A stretch of 64,000 bases of DNA from Bacillota bacterium (GTDB lineage Bacteria; Bacillota; Sulfobacillia; JAIMAT01), in NCBI GenBank assembly GCA_029961055.1, contig JASBVM010000017.1, forward strand, positions 62,001-126,000, in the 5' to 3' direction. The notes under the pieces are model-generated. The model made no database searches. It worked only from the letters and a program-made list of their open reading frames with translations, and was not told the origin of the DNA. The position numbers and the translations under genes are program-made. How positions within the stretch are numbered: position 1 is the stretch's first letter; the number at the start of each line of letters is the position of its first letter. Below are positions 15,974 through 24,050 of the stretch, one piece after another.

Positions 15974-16897
15974 ATGACCTTCCAGCTCTCCGAGAAAGAG
16001 TCTCTCCGCCTGCAGAGCGTCCAGCGGATCCTATGGATCGTCCTCGGCCTCAACTGGGCGGTGGCCGGGGCCAAACTGCTGGTCGGCAGCGCGATCGGCA
16101 GCGCCAGCATGGTCGCCGACGGGTACCATTCCTTCGCCGACGGCGCCTCCAACATCATCGGCCTCGTCGGCGTCACCCTGGCGGCGCGGCCCAGCGACCG
16201 GGAGCACCCGTACGGTCACAAGAAGTTCGAGACGCTGGCCGCGCTGGGCATCGCCATCCTTCTCCTGCTGGTGCTGGCCGAGATCGTCAGCAAGGCGGTC
16301 GGCCGCCTCCTGCACCCCGCCCCGCCCGAGGTGACGCCGGCCAGCTTCGCGGTGATGCTGGTCACCATGGCGATCAACTACGGCGTCTCGCGCTACGAGC
16401 GCTCCGCGGGCCGGCGGCTCTCCTCGGACGTGCTCGTCTCCGACAGCGCCCATACGCTCAGCGACCTCTTCGTCTCCACCTCGGTGCTGATCACCCTGGC
16501 GGCCAGCCGCCTCGGCCTTCTCTGGGTGGACGCGGTGGGTTCGCTGGTCATCGCCGGCTTCATCGGCAAGGCCGCGTGGGAGATCCTCGCCCACGTGCTC
16601 CAGGTGCTCGGCGACGCGGCCGTCCTCCACCGCGAGGAGCTGGAGCGGACCATGCTCTCGGTCCCGGGGGTGCGCGGCTGCCGCGACGTGCGGAGCCGCG
16701 GCCGGGCCGACGACATCAAGGTGGACGCGGTCATCTACCTGGAGCCCGCCCTGCCGCTGGAGGCGGCCCACGAGCTGGCCGACCGCGTGGAGAGGGCGGT
16801 CCGGGACCGCTTCCCCGGAGTGACCGAGGTGCTCTTGCACGTGGAGCCCGCCGCCCGCGAGCCCGGCCCGGCCGTGGGCCAGACGCAGCGGAGGTGA
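15974..16897 (+). CDS. cation diffusion facilitator family transporter
   Basis: A 307-residue CDF antiporter exporting divalent cations (Zn, Mn, Fe or similar) against protons. There are six hydrophobic segments. The two halves of the transport site are visible as HSFAD in segment 2 (VADGYHSFADGAS) and HTLSD in segment 5 (VSDSAHTLSD). The soluble C-terminal domain with VPGVRGCRDVRSRGRADDIKVD follows. ATG 15974 has GGAGG eight bases upstream, better placed than the GTG 14 codons earlier. Metal specificity is not predictable. The next gene begins three bases after its stop. Confidence 0.87.
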   Translation: MTFQLSEKESLRLQSVQRILWIVLGLNWAVAGAKLLVGSAIGSASMVADGYHSFADGASNIIGLVGVTLAARPSDREHPYGHKKFETLAALGIAILLLLVLAEIVSKAVGRLLHPAPPEVTPASFAVMLVTMAINYGVSRYERSAGRRLSSDVLVSDSAHTLSDLFVSTSVLITLAASRLGLLWVDAVGSLVIAGFIGKAAWEILAHVLQVLGDAAVLHREELERTMLSVPGVRGCRDVRSRGRADDIKVDAVIYLEPALPLEAAHELADRVERAVRDRFPGVTEVLLHVEPAAREPGPAVGQTQRR

Positions 16898-16900
16898 GCG

Positions 16901-18409
16901 ATGGAGCGCCAGCCCATCCCGCCCTTCTCCCAGGAAGACCGGCGCCTGCTGGAACCCTTCCTCTCGGATCTGGACGCGCCGGTCTACGCCATCCACGGCC
17001 TCCCCGAGGAAGTGATCGCGGTGGTCTTCGCCTACGTCAGCCGGAGCCCGCGCTCCTTCCGGGAGAACCTGCTCAAGCTGCTGCGGGAGGACCTCCAGGC
17101 CTACGCCGGCGCGAGCCCGCTCCTGCCGGCGCGCGCCTCGGCGGAGGCCTCCGCCTTTCACGACAAGTGGGTGGTCGGCTACGGCCACTCCTCGGTCGCC
17201 GAGCACGCCGTCGTCCACCTGGGGGTGGAGCGGATCTCGCGCCTGGCCTCCGCCGAGCTGGAGCTCTCCAATCCCTTCCTTTCGTTCACGGAGTACAGCC
17301 AGCGCTACCAGCAGCCTCGCCCGGGCGACTGGGTGCTGCCGCCGGACCTGCCTGCGGAAGGGCGGCAGCTGGCCGAGGAGACCTGCGCCGAGCTGTACGG
17401 GCTCTATCGCCGGCTCCTGGAGGAGCTGAGCGAGGCGCTCCGGCGGGAGGTCCCCCGGCGGCCCGACGAGAGCGATGAGGCGTACGCCCGCCGCCGCCGG
17501 CGGCAGGCCTTCGAGGACGCCCGCTTCACCCTCCCCCTGGCCACCGCCACCCAGCTGGGCCTGACGGCCAACGCCCGGGCGCTTCGCGACGCCATCCGCC
17601 GGCTCCTGGCCTCGCCCTACCCCGAGGTGGTCGCCCTGGCGACGGCGCTGCGCCAGGCGGCGGAGCACGACGTGCCCACCCTCCTCCGCCACGCCGAGCC
17701 CGACCCGGCTTGGGAGGCCTGGCGAGAGGCGGCCGCGGCGACGCCGGGGAGCGTCCGGGCGACGGGCGCCCGCGGCGCCGGCGAGGCGGCGGGGGCGACC
17801 TCTCCGGTCGCCACGGGCGGCGCGGCCCGCCTGCTGGAGCCCGAGCCGCCCCAGGTGGCGCTGGAGCGATTCGCCCGGGCCTGGACCGCCATGCTCCCCG
17901 GGGAGGAGGCGGCGCCGGCGGAGCTCTTCGCCCACGCAGCGGCGGCGCTGGGCGAGCACAGGGAGGCTCCGCCCCCCTTCCACGCGCTTCACTACCGGTT
18001 CGAGGTGGAACTCTCGGAGGCGGCCTGGCACCAGCTCCTCCGTCACAACCGCCGCTGCCAGTTCTACCCCGGTCCGCCGGGCGCGGCCGGGGGGTGGACG
18101 ATCCCCCCGGCGGTGGAACAGGCGGGCCTGGGCGGGCGGCTGGAGGTGGCTCTGGAGAAGGCGGAGTCCACCGCCCGCCGGCTCGCCGCCCTCTCGCCCA
18201 CGGCGGCCCACTACCTGGTGCTCAACGCCCAGCGGCGCAGGGTCCGGGCGGAGATGGACCTGGCGGAGCTGATCCACCTGGCGGAGCTGCGGGGGAAGCC
18301 CGAGGCGCAATGGGAGATCCGCGGCCTCGTCCGCGCCATGGTGCGGGAGGCGGTGCGCGCCCATCCCTTCCTGGCCGGGGTGCCGGCGCTGGGGGCGCTG
18401 GCGCTTTGA
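16901..18409 (+). CDS. tandem ThyX-like (FAD-dependent thymidylate synthase fold) protein
   Basis: 502 residues, about twice the length of ThyX, apparently two ThyX-like domains in one chain. Domain 1 has GYGHSSVAEHAVVHLGVERI and the EYSQRY element, but where ThyX has its RHR signature it reads ELSNPFLSF. Domain 2 has WHQLLRHNRRCQF, a partial RHR, and LSPTAAHYLVLNAQRRR. Neither half keeps the full RHRx7S motif, so thymidylate synthesis cannot be assumed; an altered flavin or nucleotide reaction is possible. A low-complexity linker lies around 285-315. ATG 16901 follows GGAGGTGAG. It is coupled to nth through a TTGA overlap. Confidence 0.72.
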   Translation: MERQPIPPFSQEDRRLLEPFLSDLDAPVYAIHGLPEEVIAVVFAYVSRSPRSFRENLLKLLREDLQAYAGASPLLPARASAEASAFHDKWVVGYGHSSVAEHAVVHLGVERISRLASAELELSNPFLSFTEYSQRYQQPRPGDWVLPPDLPAEGRQLAEETCAELYGLYRRLLEELSEALRREVPRRPDESDEAYARRRRRQAFEDARFTLPLATATQLGLTANARALRDAIRRLLASPYPEVVALATALRQAAEHDVPTLLRHAEPDPAWEAWREAAAATPGSVRATGARGAGEAAGATSPVATGGAARLLEPEPPQVALERFARAWTAMLPGEEAAPAELFAHAAAALGEHREAPPPFHALHYRFEVELSEAAWHQLLRHNRRCQFYPGPPGAAGGWTIPPAVEQAGLGGRLEVALEKAESTARRLAALSPTAAHYLVLNAQRRRVRAEMDLAELIHLAELRGKPEAQWEIRGLVRAMVREAVRAHPFLAGVPALGALAL

Positions 18410-19203
18410 GCGGTCGCCGGGCCGGGGCGGCCGCGGGTGGAAGGGCGGAGAAAGAGCGGGTCCGCTCCATCCTGAGGACCCTCTCGCGGCTCTACCCCGA
18501 GCCGCGGACCGCCCTGCGCTGGACGACACCCTTCGAGCTGCTGGTGGCGACCATGCTCTCGGCCCAGTCCACCGACGCGGGCGTCAACCGCGTGACGGAA
18601 CGGCTCTTCGCGGGCCCCCACGAGCCCGAGGACCTCTGCAGGATGGGGGCGGAGAGGCTGGCCGAGGAGATCCGGGCGCTCGGCCTCTTCCGCTCCAAGG
18701 CGCGGCACATCGTGGAGACCGCCTGCATCCTCGCCCGGGAGTACGGCGGTCGGGTGCCGCGGACGCTGGAGGAGCTGACCCGGCTGCCCGGGGTCGGGAG
18801 GAAGACGGCCAACGTGGTGCTGGCCAACGCCTTCGGCCTGCCGGCCATCGCGGTGGACACCCACGTCTTCCGCGTCTCCCACCGCCTCCACCTGGCCGAC
18901 GGCCGGACGCCCGAGGCGACGGAACGCCAGCTGCAGGCGCGCGTCCCGCGCCGGCTCTGGTCGAAGGCGCATCACTGGCTGATCCTGCACGGCCGCAGGG
19001 TCTGCACGGCGCGCCGGCCCCGCTGCGGCGAGTGCCCGCTCCTGCCCTGGTGTCCGTCTGGTCTGGCAGGCCAGGCCGGCGGGGATGGGACGGGGGGCCG
19101 GCGGCCTCAGGCGGTGGGGACGGCCGGGGAGGCAGCCGGCTTCCTGGCGACCTCTCCGGAGCCGGAGGCGAGCGGCACGCGGACCACGAAGCGCGCTCCC
19201 TGA
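18406..19203 (+). CDS. nth: endonuclease III
   Basis: A DNA glycosylase/AP lyase that removes oxidised pyrimidines. Helix-hairpin-helix LPGVGRKTANVVL carries the catalytic Lys, VDTHVFRVSHRL carries the catalytic Asp, and the 4Fe-4S loop CTARRPRCGECPLLPWC has the C-x6-C-x2-C-x5-C spacing. The TTG at 18406 overlaps the stop of the ThyX-like gene; no better start exists in frame. After the cluster the chain runs on for about 50 low-complexity residues not found in typical Nth. That tail overlaps the end of the convergent kinase gene by 97 bases. Confidence 0.88.
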   Translation: MSGRRAGAAAGGRAEKERVRSILRTLSRLYPEPRTALRWTTPFELLVATMLSAQSTDAGVNRVTERLFAGPHEPEDLCRMGAERLAEEIRALGLFRSKARHIVETACILAREYGGRVPRTLEELTRLPGVGRKTANVVLANAFGLPAIAVDTHVFRVSHRLHLADGRTPEATERQLQARVPRRLWSKAHHWLILHGRRVCTARRPRCGECPLLPWCPSGLAGQAGGDGTGGRRPQAVGTAGEAAGFLATSPEPEASGTRTTKRAP

Positions 19204-20576
19204 CCGGGGCTGCTCTCGACGTGGATGCTGCCGCCGTGCTCCTGGGCGATCCAGCGCGCGATGGAGAGGCCGAGGCCCGTGCCGTCGCGGGCCCGGCCAT
19301 GCTCGGCGCGCCCGCGGTAGAAGCGCTCGAAAATCTTCTCCTGCTCCTCCGGCGGGATGCCGGGGCCCTGGTCCTGGACGGCCAGCTCGAGCCACGGGTC
19401 GACCCGCCGGGCCGCCAGAGAGACGGTCCCGCCCGCCGGGCTGTGCCGGACCGCGTTGTCCAGGAGGATCATGAAGAGCTCCTTGAAGTAGTCGGGCTGG
19501 CAGCGGATGGTGACACCCTCCAGGGGCTCCAGGTCGACCCCGACGATCTGGACGTCGCGGCGGAAGACGCGCGCCTGCCGGAGCGCCGAGCGCAGGATGG
19601 CGAGCGGTTCTGCCGGCTCGAGGCGGAGGTGCTGGCCCGCGTCCGCCCGCGCCAGGAGGAGCAGGTCCGAGACCAGCCGGGACATCCGCTCCGACTCGTC
19701 GCCGATGTCCCGGAGCGCCGCCTCCTCGTCGCCTGTCAGGCCTCCCGCACGGCGGAGGTACTCCACGTTCCCCCGCACCACGGTCAGCGGCGTCCGGAGC
19801 TCGTGGGAGACGTCGGCCAGGAAGCGCCGCTGCGCGTCGAAGCTCTGCTGGAGCGCGCTGTGGGCCGCCTGCAGGCCGCTCAGCATCTGGTTGAAGGTGG
19901 CCGCCAGCGTACCGATCTCGTCCTGGGGCCCCTCGTAGGCGACGCGCCGCGAGAAGTCGCGCGAGAGGCCGATGGCGCGGGCGGCGCTGGTGATCCGCCC
20001 GATGGGCGCCAGCGCCACGCTGGCGAGGAACCAGCCCACCACCGCCGCGGCCAGCACGGTCAGCGCCGACCCCGTGATCAAGAGGAAGCGGAGCCGCGCC
20101 AGCGTCTCCGACAGCCCCAGGAGCGGCTGCGCCACCTCCAGCGCGCCCACCACCTTCCCGTCGCTCAGCGCGATCGGCACCTGGTAGGTGCGCAGCGCCT
20201 GCCGCCCTTCCCCGTAGGTGACGAAGACCGGGTGCTCCGGGACGGTGCTGCGACGGTCCACGGGCTCGAAGGGGAGTGTCCCCTCTCCCAGGTTGGCCGA
20301 CCGGGCGCGGACCCGCCCGCTCAGGTCGTAGACCTGGACCATCAGCCCCGCCGTGGCGTAGGTGTTGAGCGGCGGGATCTGGACGACCATCTGGAACGGC
20401 TCCACCATCCGGATCTGCGTGGAGCGGAGGATGTTGCCCGCCTGCGTGGCCAGGTTCCGGTCCACGTCCCGCAGGAGCAGGTTGGACATGATGGCGTAGA
20501 GCAGGAGGCCCAGGAGAAGCAGGGTGACGGCCAGCACACCGCTATACCAGAGCGTAAGCCGCAGCCGGACCGACAT
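19107..20576 (-). CDS. two-component sensor histidine kinase
   Basis: A 489-residue membrane kinase. Transmembrane helix 1 is at about 8-30, followed by an extracytoplasmic sensor of roughly 130 residues, helix 2 (about 165-187), a HAMP linker, HisKA with phospho-acceptor H258 in DVSHELRTPL, and HATPase_c with DNAVRHSP (N box), DQGPGIPPEEQ (G1) and GTGLGLSIARWI (G2). It lies six bases after the response-regulator stop and forms a pair with it. The signal is unknown. The domain order resembles VicK/PhoR-class kinases but lacks a PAS domain. Confidence 0.9.
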   Translation of the reverse strand: MSVRLRLTLWYSGVLAVTLLLLGLLLYAIMSNLLLRDVDRNLATQAGNILRSTQIRMVEPFQMVVQIPPLNTYATAGLMVQVYDLSGRVRARSANLGEGTLPFEPVDRRSTVPEHPVFVTYGEGRQALRTYQVPIALSDGKVVGALEVAQPLLGLSETLARLRFLLITGSALTVLAAAVVGWFLASVALAPIGRITSAARAIGLSRDFSRRVAYEGPQDEIGTLAATFNQMLSGLQAAHSALQQSFDAQRRFLADVSHELRTPLTVVRGNVEYLRRAGGLTGDEEAALRDIGDESERMSRLVSDLLLLARADAGQHLRLEPAEPLAILRSALRQARVFRRDVQIVGVDLEPLEGVTIRCQPDYFKELFMILLDNAVRHSPAGGTVSLAARRVDPWLELAVQDQGPGIPPEEQEKIFERFYRGRAEHGRARDGTGLGLSIARWIAQEHGGSIHVESSPGQGARFVVRVPLASGSGEVARKPAASPAVPTA

Positions 20577-20582
20577 CGACCC

Positions 20583-21284
20583 TCACCCGCTCTCCCGTCC
20601 GGGCGCGGCCCCGTCGCGCAGGACATAACCCGCGCCCCGGACGGTGTGGATCAGGCGCGGCTCGCCCTCCTGCTCCAGCTTCTGCCTCAGGTAGCCGACG
20701 TACACCTCCAGCACGTTGGAGGAGCCGCCAAAGTCGTACCCCCAGACGTTCTCCAGGATGCTCTCGCGGCTCAGCACCTGGCGCGGATGCCGCAGGAAGT
20801 AGACGAGCAGCTCGAACTCCGTCGCCGTCAGCTGGATCTCGCGCCCGCCGCGCACCACCTCGCGGGCGGCCAGGTCCACGGTCAGGTCGGCGAAGCGCAG
20901 GACCCTCTCGCTCCCACCCTGGCGGCGCCGCAGCAGCGCCCGGATGCGGGCGCTCAGCTCGTCGAAGGCGAAGGGCTTGACCAGGTAGTCGTCCGCGCCT
21001 GCGTCCAGGCCGAGCACGCGGTCGGAGACCTCGTCCCGGGCGGTCAGCATCAGGATCGGCACCGACTCGCCGGCGGAGCGGAGGCGCCGGCAGACCTCGA
21101 TCCCGTCCACACCAGGCATCATCACATCGAGCACCACGAGGTCGGGGACCGAGTCCCGGATCTGGCGCAAGGCCTCCTCGCCGTTGGAAGCGCTCGAAAC
21201 CTCGTAGCCCTCCAGCGTCAGGTTCCGCCTCAACATGGAAGTGATCTTGGGATCGTCGTCGACGACGAGGATCCGCTCCTTCAC
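20583..21284 (-). CDS. OmpR/PhoB-family response regulator
   Basis: 233 residues: a receiver domain with acidic triad DDD at 9-11, phosphorylation site D53 (VVLDVMMPG) and conserved Lys in YLVKPFAF, then a winged-helix DNA-binding domain with [13 protein letters not shown] and [18 protein letters not shown] 21284 is chosen because GGAGGAGG lies seven bases upstream; the ATG 16 codons earlier has no such site. First gene of the operon with the kinase. Target promoters are not identifiable here. Confidence 0.9.
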   Translation of the reverse strand: MKERILVVDDDPKITSMLRRNLTLEGYEVSSASNGEEALRQIRDSVPDLVVLDVMMPGVDGIEVCRRLRSAGESVPILMLTARDEVSDRVLGLDAGADDYLVKPFAFDELSARIRALLRRRQGGSERVLRFADLTVDLAAREVVRGGREIQLTATEFELLVYFLRHPRQVLSRESILENVWGYDFGGSSNVLEVYVGYLRQKLEQEGEPRLIHTVRGAGYVLRDGAAPGRESG

Positions 21285-21392
21285 CCCCGTGCCTCCTCCG
21301 GCCGATGCCGCCACTCCCGTCTCTTCGGTCATGGTAGCATCGCCGGGTCACGGATGGCCTGCCGGCCGGCCGTTCGAGCCACCGCTGCGGGC

Positions 21393-21590
21393 TCAGAGCG
21401 CGGGCTGCGGACGCGGCCGTATGCGCAGCGCGGAGAGCTTGAGCGGACGCCGCTCCCCCTCGGCGTCAAGGAGAAAGACGTCGAGCTTGCCTCCCCGCCA
21501 GTTGAACTCGGCGCAGCAATCCCAGCAGTAGTAGTGCCGCGGACCCACCTTGCCCACTTCGCGGCTTCCGCAGCGAGGGCAGGTGACCAT
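21393..21590 (-). CDS. small zinc-ribbon protein
   Basis: A 65-residue protein with two CxxC pairs, CPRCGSREVG and YYCWDCCAEF, spaced as in a zinc ribbon, followed by a short two-strand domain (KLDVFLLDAEGERRPLKL). It probably binds zinc and protein or nucleic acid. ATG 21590 stands nine bases after CGGAGG. A monocistronic reading is likely, divergent from nothing and downstream of the trxA terminator. No family name can be given. Confidence 0.65.
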   Translation of the reverse strand: MVTCPRCGSREVGKVGPRHYYCWDCCAEFNWRGGKLDVFLLDAEGERRPLKLSALRIRPRPQPAL

Positions 21591-21677
21591 CCTCCATCGC
21601 CTCCGTGGAGTATCCACTGCACGCCTACTGTAGCCATCCAGGCTGAGACGGGTCTGAAGCCAACCTGTGAAGTTGCT

Positions 21678-21717
21678 GAGACCCGAGGCGGCGCCGAGCG
21701 GCGCCGCCTCGGGTCTC
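21678..21717 (-). terminator. trxA terminator
   Basis: A perfect 18-base stem (21678-21695 with 21700-21717) and 4-base loop, 39 bases past the trxA stop on the minus strand. It is the longest hairpin in the window but lacks a proper T-run. Confidence 0.7.
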
Positions 21718-21755
21718 CTTGCCCCTCTCCTGCCGGATCCTGCCCGCGGCTTCCC

Positions 21756-22079
21756 TCAGCCGAGCACCTTGTCGATGGCGCGCTTCAGCTGCTCCTTGGG
21801 ACGGTAGCCCACCAGCCGCTCCACCGGCGCTCCTTCCTTGAAGATCAGGAGCGTCGGGATGCTCATGACCCCGAACCGGGAGGCCAGGTCGGGGTTGGCG
21901 TCCACGTCCAGCCGCGCCACCTTGAGCCGCCCCTCGTACTCCTCGGCCAGCTCCTCGACGATGGGCGCCAGCATCCGGCACGGGGCGCACCAGTCGGCCC
22001 AGAAGTCGACCAGAACCGGCAGCTCCGACCCCGCCACCTCGGACTGGAAGCTGGCGCTGTCCACCTCGATCTCGGCCAC
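21756..22079 (-). CDS. trxA: thioredoxin
   Basis: A 107-residue classical thioredoxin: DFWADWCAPCRMLAP with redox motif WCAPC (C31, C34), and cis-Pro in SIPTLLIF. It reduces protein disulfides in the cytoplasm and accepts electrons from thioredoxin reductase, which is not in the window. GTG 22079 follows AAAGGAGGGG at eight bases. It is a Cys-only paralogue of the fold found in the selenoprotein at 10998. Confidence 0.95.
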   Translation of the reverse strand: MAEIEVDSASFQSEVAGSELPVLVDFWADWCAPCRMLAPIVEELAEEYEGRLKVARLDVDANPDLASRFGVMSIPTLLIFKEGAPVERLVGYRPKEQLKRAIDKVLG

Positions 22080-22152
22080 ACCTGTCCCCTCCTTTGCACG
22101 CTTGCCGGGCTCCGCCCCCTGCCACTGTCGCGAGAAGGAAGGCTCGCCGCCT

Positions 22153-22365
22153 TCAGGACTCGACCTCCCGGGCGAAGCCGACGCTCCGCGAGGGCCGCTC
22201 CTGCTCGTAGACGATGTAGACGCCTGCGCCCTCCTCGGCCTCCAGCGCCCAGCGCATCTGCACCACCTGCTCCTCCGGGTGCTGCGCCAACCACGCGTTG
22301 AGCGCCTCGGCCAGCGCCTGGCCGCGACCCGCCACGAACTCGACCCGCAGGCGTGATCCCTTCAT
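22153..22365 (-). CDS. 70-residue protein, possibly Cse60-like
   Basis: The ATG at 22365 is preceded by GAGGAGG at eight bases, a much better site than the ATG 22 codons upstream. The product starts MKGSRLRVEFVAGRG, has a helix with NAWLAQHPEE, then two strands (VVQMRWALEA, GVYIVYEQE). This pattern recalls the small sporulation protein Cse60, but similarity is weak and only by eye. It lies upstream of trxA on the same strand with a 73-base gap. Confidence 0.5.
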   Translation of the reverse strand: MKGSRLRVEFVAGRGQALAEALNAWLAQHPEEQVVQMRWALEAEEGAGVYIVYEQERPSRSVGFAREVES

Positions 22366-22484
22366 CCGGACGACCTCCTCGGTCCCCGGCTCGGCCGCCG
22401 TGCCCGGCACCGGCCGTTCGCCTGGCTCCATGCTCTCGAGCCTCCCCCCGGCCCTGCCCGCCGTCGCTCCCGCCCCGGGCGGGA

Positions 22485-23663
22485 TCAGGCCTCGACGGTC
22501 AGCGAGGCCAAGTCCCTGGGATAGTAGGTGAGCCACTCGGCCCCGCTGTCCGTGACCAAGATCGTATCCGAGTGTCGAAAACCCGCAAAGCCGGGCACGT
22601 AGATCCCCGGCTCGAGGCTGAAGACCATGCCCGGCTCGAGCGGGGTGGGATCGCCCACGTCGAGGAAGGGCGCCTCGTGCATCCCCATGCCCAGCCCGTG
22701 CCCGGTGTGGTGGCGCCAGTAGGCCTCCAACCCCTCGTCACGGAAGAAGGCGCGGACGGCGGCGTCCACCTGCGCGCAGGTGACGCCGGGCCGGATCTGG
22801 TCGAAGGCGACCTGCTGCGCCCGCACCATGAGCTGGAAGAGGCGCTCCTGCTCCGGCGTCGGCGCCCCCACCACCAGCGTCCGCTCCAGCTCGCTCCCGT
22901 AGCCGCCGACGTTGGCCGAGGCGCCGGTGACCAGGACGTCACCCGCCCGGATGCGCGCGTGGGTGGTGACGGCGTGGGGGAGCGCCGAGCCCTTCCCCAC
23001 CTGCCCGCGGAAGCCGGCGAAGGCCGGTCCCGAGTTGGGCGGCAGCAGCTCCCCCACCGTCCGGATCATGGCCAGCGTCGCCTGCCCGGTCGCCTGCAGG
23101 CTGATCTCGGTCTCGGTCCGCCCGGGCCGGATCGCCTCCTGCAGGTAGCGATGGGCCAGATGGCCCCAGCGGACGCTCTCGCGGATCAGCTCCACCTCTT
23201 CCGGCGACTTGACCTGGCTCATGCGCGTGACGATGTCGCCGGCCCGCTCCACCGTCGCCTCGGAGAGCACCTCGCTCAGCCGCGGCCCCGCGTAGCCGTA
23301 GCCGCCCGCATACCCGTCCGAGTCCACCCCCAGCCGGGCTCCCGCCAGCCCGCGGTCGCGCAGGAACCGCGCCAGGTGAAGCATCGGGTGCTCCTCGTCC
23401 GGGTACTCCGGGTAGGCGAGCACCTCGTCCACCCAGGCCGTCAGCTCGGCATGCTCCACCTCCAGGCGGGGCACGAAGAGCCAGGTCTTCCCGGCGGTCA
23501 AGACCAGCGCCATCGGCCGCTCGGTGGCGATGAAGGCGAAGTTGGAGAGGTAGCGGACATGGCTCGGGCTGAAGGCGACCAGCGCCTTCAGCCCTCGCTG
23601 GTCCAGCTCGGCGCGCACCCGCCGACGCCGCTCCTCGAGCGTCTTCCTGCCGATCCCCAGCAT
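22485..23663 (-). CDS. M24-family (creatinase/prolidase-like) hydrolase with altered metal site
   Basis: 392 residues with a creatinase N-terminal domain (1-145) and a pita-bread M24 domain. The histidine element HHTGHGLGMGMHE and the first Glu in SLEPGIY are kept. Of the five metal ligands of aminopeptidase P, however, the first Asp is Gly247 (VLVTGASAN), the second is Glu258 (YGSELER) and the last Glu is Ser (FRHSDTILV). This resembles creatinase or ectoine-hydrolase-type members that work without metal, so the enzyme probably cleaves a C-N bond other than Xaa-Pro. Its start overlaps the upstream stop as TGATG. Confidence 0.75.
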   Translation of the reverse strand: MLGIGRKTLEERRRRVRAELDQRGLKALVAFSPSHVRYLSNFAFIATERPMALVLTAGKTWLFVPRLEVEHAELTAWVDEVLAYPEYPDEEHPMLHLARFLRDRGLAGARLGVDSDGYAGGYGYAGPRLSEVLSEATVERAGDIVTRMSQVKSPEEVELIRESVRWGHLAHRYLQEAIRPGRTETEISLQATGQATLAMIRTVGELLPPNSGPAFAGFRGQVGKGSALPHAVTTHARIRAGDVLVTGASANVGGYGSELERTLVVGAPTPEQERLFQLMVRAQQVAFDQIRPGVTCAQVDAAVRAFFRDEGLEAYWRHHTGHGLGMGMHEAPFLDVGDPTPLEPGMVFSLEPGIYVPGFAGFRHSDTILVTDSGAEWLTYYPRDLASLTVEA

Positions 23664-24016
23664 CAGCTTTCCACCCCTCCCGGCGCCGGCACCTCCACGT
23701 CTCCCAGCTCGCGCCAGCGTTCTCCGTCCCAGATGGAGCAGTAGATCTTCCGGCCCGGCAGCCCGGGTTCCTCGTGCAGGATGAACTGGAGCCCGCGGCG
23801 CCGGAGCTGCTTGGGATAGACGTCGTCGGGAAGGCTGAGGAGGCTCCCCAGCACCTCCCGCGCCATCTGCTCGGCCTCCGCCTGGCCGAGCGGCGGCGCG
23901 GGCGGATGCTCCCCCGAGTTCCAGCGCAGCAGCTCGCTCAGCTCCGCCACCGCCCGCTGGGGCAGATCCAGGGATTCCACCTCCCCCGGAGCGTCAGGTA
24001 GTCTAGCATCGGCCAT
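23663..24016 (-). CDS. conserved hypothetical protein, coupled to the M24 gene
   Basis: 117 residues, acidic N-terminal half and a compact C-terminal part (RRGLQFILHEEPG, KIYCSIWDGERWREL) with alternating strands. No known domain is recognised. It overlaps the downstream hydrolase start by one base (TGATG), which implies translational coupling and possibly a shared function. The ATG at 24016 has only a weak ribosome site. It is divergent from the glycosyltransferase gene with 34 bases between starts. Confidence 0.55.
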   Translation of the reverse strand: MADARLPDAPGEVESLDLPQRAVAELSELLRWNSGEHPPAPPLGQAEAEQMAREVLGSLLSLPDDVYPKQLRRRGLQFILHEEPGLPGRKIYCSIWDGERWRELGDVEVPAPGGVES

Positions 24017-24050
24017 TGTATCTCGCCGGAGAAGGCTTCCGGGACCCGGG

